From Gnetum montanum (taxonomy: Eukaryota > Streptophyta > Gnetopsida > Gnetales > Gnetaceae): a stretch of 64,000 nucleotides of DNA. Below, piece after piece: positions 60,645 to 64,000 of this stretch; within the stretch, counting starts at the first letter, position 1; every line of letters begins with the position of its first letter. The notes beneath the pieces are model-generated. The model did no database searches, was not told the DNA's origin, and was given only the letters and a program-made list of their open reading frames with translations. Where the stretch lies: contig MNCI01002984.1 in the NCBI GenBank assembly GCA_015680685.1, positions 109,279 through 173,278 on the forward strand, in the 5' to 3' direction. A program made the position numbers and the translations under genes.

Positions 60645-60960
60645 GGATGTGATGGGCCATGGTGCTAGTTTAAAGCCTTGGCAGGCTATGATGTCGGTTT
60701 AAGGTCATAGTGGATCATGATGTCAGTTTAGATTCTTAGCGAACTATGATGCCAATTTAAATCCTCAGCGAGTTGTGATGCTAGTTTAAGGCTTGGTAGG
60801 ACATGGTATTACTAGTTTTAGGCCCTGGTAGGCCATGTTGCCAATTTAAGGCCTCGATAGGCCATGGTACTAGTTTAAGGCCTCAATAGGCCATGATGCC
60901 AGTTTAAGGCCTCGATAGGCCATGGTGTTACTAGGTTTAGGCCCTGGAAGGCCATAGTTA
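60645..60960. repeat. Tandem repeat, ~35-bp unit with GGCCT/AGGCC stem
   Basis: About nine diverged units of the type AGTTTAAGGCCTCGATA then GGCCATGGTG, each able to pair GGCCT with AGGCC. Single copies of the same word occur at 61,645 and 61,905 and in T1/T2 linkers (1,585-1,650; 13,820-14,045), linking F to the T family. Confidence 0.7.
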
Positions 60961-61984
60961 AATGTTCCTATATCATGCAAAGATGTCGTGTAGGATCTTT
61001 TGTTGTAGATCATCAAAGTTATCAACATTAGTCATTCATTGCAACCTGTCAATAATGATAAACAACACTAAAAGCAAACATGTGAGAATTAGATATAATC
61101 AAGGCTATATTATGGCTTTAATGTTTCATAATAAGGGCTTGATGTGATTATGAGTAGGCTTGAGATTTGGTGAGGAACTTGGTCCTATACATTTTCTCCT
61201 CATTATCATGGTTTAGATGGGAATTCTAGCTAGAGGACCCTCCATGATGTTTCTAGTTTCAAGGTTAATAGTAGTTAGCCTACTTCAAGGTGTTATAGCT
61301 ACATGGTGTAGCAGTTTCAAGGCTCAAGGTTTGGATATTTAAGGTTAACTTGGTTCGATAACATCACAAGAGGGGTTTACTTGGGCTTTAAGGCTAGCCC
61401 AATCTACTTCCTCATCCCCCTAGCCTAATCTACATGACAACATAAGCACATCAAGTAGCACCTATGTAATAAAATGATGAAAATTGATGAAAATCAATAG
61501 AATAATGCCAACAATAATGCAAAATATCATGGTAATAATGCATAAATAAGACAACATGTTGAAATAAAGGCCATGAAAGTATCCAAGTAACATTAAAAAA
61601 GGTAATGTAAGGTGATGTAGGGTCAAACATGATTAAACATTTGCCAGTTTAAGGCCTTAGCAAGCCATGATCACATGGTGTCAAATAGTGGGCAAGGAAG
61701 GTCAAACCCCACTATTTGATACTAATCAAAGGCAAAACAAGGGCAAATAAAATACATAAAGGAAATAGAAGGCTATAGAAAGGCTACAAGAATGTTATTA
61801 GGGTCAACAATGCAACATAAGGCCAAAAACAAGTTGAAACATGAAGCACATCATGCTATATATGCTCAAACTTGGCTAATATAGGTCAAAAGAGGTTGGG
61901 TTTTGCTAGTTTTAGGCCTTAGTAGATCATGGTTTAGGGTTCCGAGGTTGTTAGATGGGTTTGGGCATTAGTTAGGGTTGTTTT
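60961..61984. other. Element F interior, gene-free part
   Basis: No gene recognised. AT-rich, with repeated ATAATGC words (61,440-61,560) and two isolated AGTTTAAGGCC-type words. Confidence 0.4.
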
Positions 61985-62814
61985 TGGGCTGTTTGGGCTT
62001 TAAAAATAAGATTTTTAAAGCTTCTACACTAAGACTCCCTTGCTTCTACACTGAGCGCACCGTGCCCTCCCCACAACCCCCTTGGCAGCAAATCCCCACC
62101 CCACCCTCTCTAGGAGGGATATGCTAACATGGAGGGTTCCAAATGGATTGAATTTTGATGAATTTTGGTTAATTTTGGGCATGCATGTGCATTCTTGGGG
62201 TTGTCAATGCTACTTAACACTACCCAAGATTAGAAGTTGTCAATTTCAAGGCATTTAACTTAATTTTTAGAGTTACCCCTTTGTTTCCACATTCAACTCG
62301 CCCACCACACTCCCCACCCCCACCCCACCCCTTCTAAGGGGATATATTAGTGTGAAGGATTTCAAGGGGTTGATTTTTGATAAATTTTAATCAATTTTGG
62401 TCTTGCATGTGCATTCCCAAGGTTGTCAATGTTGCTGAGCATCATCTAAGATCAAAAGTTGTTAGTTTTAAGGTTTTTAAATTAATTTTTGAGGTCACCC
62501 CCTTATTTTCATGTCAAACCCCCCTTTTAGGGGGGGTATGTCATCATGGAGGATCCTAAGGAACTAATTTTTAACAAATTTTAATCAAGTTTGGACATGC
62601 ATGTGCATTCCTAGGGTTGTTAGTGTTGTCGAGCATTATCCAAGATTAAAAGTTGTTGATTTTAAGGATTTTTGTTAATTTTTAAAGCTACCCCCTTGTT
62701 TCCATGTTGAGGCCCCCATCCAGGGGGTATGTCAATGTGGAGGATTCCAAAGGGTTGATTTTTAATAAATGTTGATGGATTTTGGGCTTGCATGTGCATT
62801 CTCGAGGTTGTTGG
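61985..62814. repeat. Minisatellite of ~190-220-bp units
   Basis: Three full units and parts of others. The phrase GCATGTGCATTC starts at about 62,185, 62,407, 62,602 and 62,791. Each unit also has an ACCCCCTTGTTTCCA-like segment, a C-rich patch and GATTTTTAATAAAT. It ends at the LTR edge, where PBS, leader and gag would be in T1 and T2. Confidence 0.75.
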
Positions 62815-64000
62815 TGTGACGTCCAAAAACATCGGTGGCTGGAACACCGAGAGGTTCATGGGCGTACAACCTAACCCCAAATATGTTCTAGGGCTATGCT
62901 GGAGAAAACAAAAATGGGATGCCCTAAATGGTCTTGTTGATCAAATAGGGATTTATGTGGTGTTAAAATGACCATGTGTGAGAAGAGTTTATACTACATT
63001 ACACGTGGGCATCAGGTCTGGGAAAGCTAGAGTGTAGCAGGGTGTCTCGACCTAAGAACTATGACATGAACATGCAAATATGTATGAAAAGTGAGAAAAT
63101 GCAAGCATTACACTAAATGCCAAAGAGAAATTCTTGAGAAATGCAACAGAATTTGAGAACAATAGTGCACCGCCCCAAAAGAGGGAGTGTAGCTAATTCA
63201 CAAAGGTATACACAGTGTACAATAGGCACAGTGGGAGCATAGTCATAGCCTCAATGGTGTCAGACTATGAATTCTGGTGCTCACTGTATTGGACTATGCC
63301 TATCAGTTTGGTAGCCACAGTGTACCATGTGATGTTCTACAAGGATGCAATGGGGCTATAGTGTACCATGTGGTGTAGCTATGCCTATCTACTGATGTGG
63401 TGTGCTCTGGGTCTCGTTCACCCATGGAGCTAAGTGCCAAATGCCAAAATGGAAGTGCCAACTACCTTACTAGTCAAGAATGGAAGCCTCCTCCTTCACT
63501 CTCTTCCTCTTCCCCCCTTCCCCCCCACCCGGTCTCTAAAAAATTAGGGTGCAGGGGTACTTATCGAACTAAGGTTAGCCCAAAATGCAGATCAGGTGGC
63601 ATGTTGCAGTGTGGTGGATGGAACCACAAGATGCTATTTACTGGGATTGTCCCGTGTTATGTGCAAGACATAGGACGTTGGCTGCTGGGCTTGTCCCATG
63701 TTACGTGAAGGACACGGGACGCTGGCTGCTACACTTGTCTCATGTTACGTGCAAGTCATAGGACACTATTTGTTGGGCTTGTCCCATGTTACATGTAGGA
63801 CACAAGATGCTAGCTGCTATTCTTGTTCCATGTTATGCATAGGACATAGGACGTTGTCTATTGGGCTTGTTCCATGTTACACATAGGACATAGGACATTG
63901 TCTGCTACACTTGTCTCATGTTACGCATAGGACATGGAATGTTGGCTGCTACACTTGTCTAGTGTTATGCATAGGGCATAGGATGTTGTTTGCTAAGCTT
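62815..64000 (-). mobile_element. Right LTR of element F (T family), running off the window
   Basis: Starts TGTGACGTCC. GGCTGGAACACCGAGAGGTT and AAAACAAAAATGGGATGCCC match the T2 LTR at 18,520-18,600 closely. A degraded minus-strand TATA region lies near 63,535-63,555. The other end is outside the window. Confidence 0.65.
63646..64000. repeat. 44-bp tandem array
   Basis: Unit phrase TTGTCCCATGTTACGTGNAG. Starts at 63,646, 63,690, 63,734, 63,778, 63,822, 63,866, 63,910, 63,954 and 63,998: exactly 44 bp every time despite many substitutions. Each unit can pair GTCCCATGT with ACACGGGAC-type sequence. The array continues past the window end. Confidence 0.92.

Noticed and set aside
63646-64000. 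CRISPR-like regular array
   Set aside because: Units are contiguous with no unique spacers, and the setting is a plant LTR.

Overview
This window looks like intergenic DNA from a large, repeat-rich plant genome. A gymnosperm or another giant-genome seed plant would fit, but the sequence does not fix the species. I found no intact host gene, rRNA, tRNA or CRISPR array. Almost everything recognisable is decayed LTR retrotransposon. In-frame stops are mostly TAG or TAA where CAG, CAA or TGG would be expected, as in long-methylated DNA.

Layout. (1) 1-20,820: a head-to-tail pair of related Ty3/gypsy copies, here T1 and T2, sharing one LTR. Each carries gag and a retropepsin on the minus strand. 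Where reverse transcriptase and integrase should follow, each has a multi-exon gene on the opposite strand. T1 holds a solo LTR with a clean target duplication. (2) 20,821-26,280: copia-like element A (plus strand): gag, a second ORF with its own promoter-like block, and a 3' LTR. (3) 26,281-30,840: minus-strand gypsy D with RT, RNase H and integrase, split by a solo copia-type LTR. (4) 33,005-34,890: plus-strand gypsy gag-protease fragment E. (5) 34,935-49,744: copia-like element B, a relative of A, interrupted by a complete nested gypsy element C (36,988-46,139) with two 863-bp LTRs. (6) 49,745-53,497: minus-strand gypsy H. (7) 54,650-58,120: chromovirus-like gypsy G (minus), split by another copia-type LTR. 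(8) 58,278-64,000: a T-family derivative, F, with two LTRs around a gene-poor interior rich in tandem repeats.

Two patterns recur. First, A, B, C and the T pair all keep gag but lack polymerase and integrase. In their place is a second gene with weak resemblance to the 'putative plant transposon protein' family; in T it is antisense, has introns, and starts with an FCP1-like phosphatase domain that has lost its catalytic aspartates. Second, each LTR type carries an array of a short self-complementary word on the upstream side of its TATA box. In A, B and C the same word is repeated upstream of a second TATA box before the second gene. The word differs between A and B, but LTR and internal copies match within each element. 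I infer a family-specific protein-DNA recognition system, possibly with the second gene encoding the recognising protein. That is a hypothesis, not something the sequence proves.
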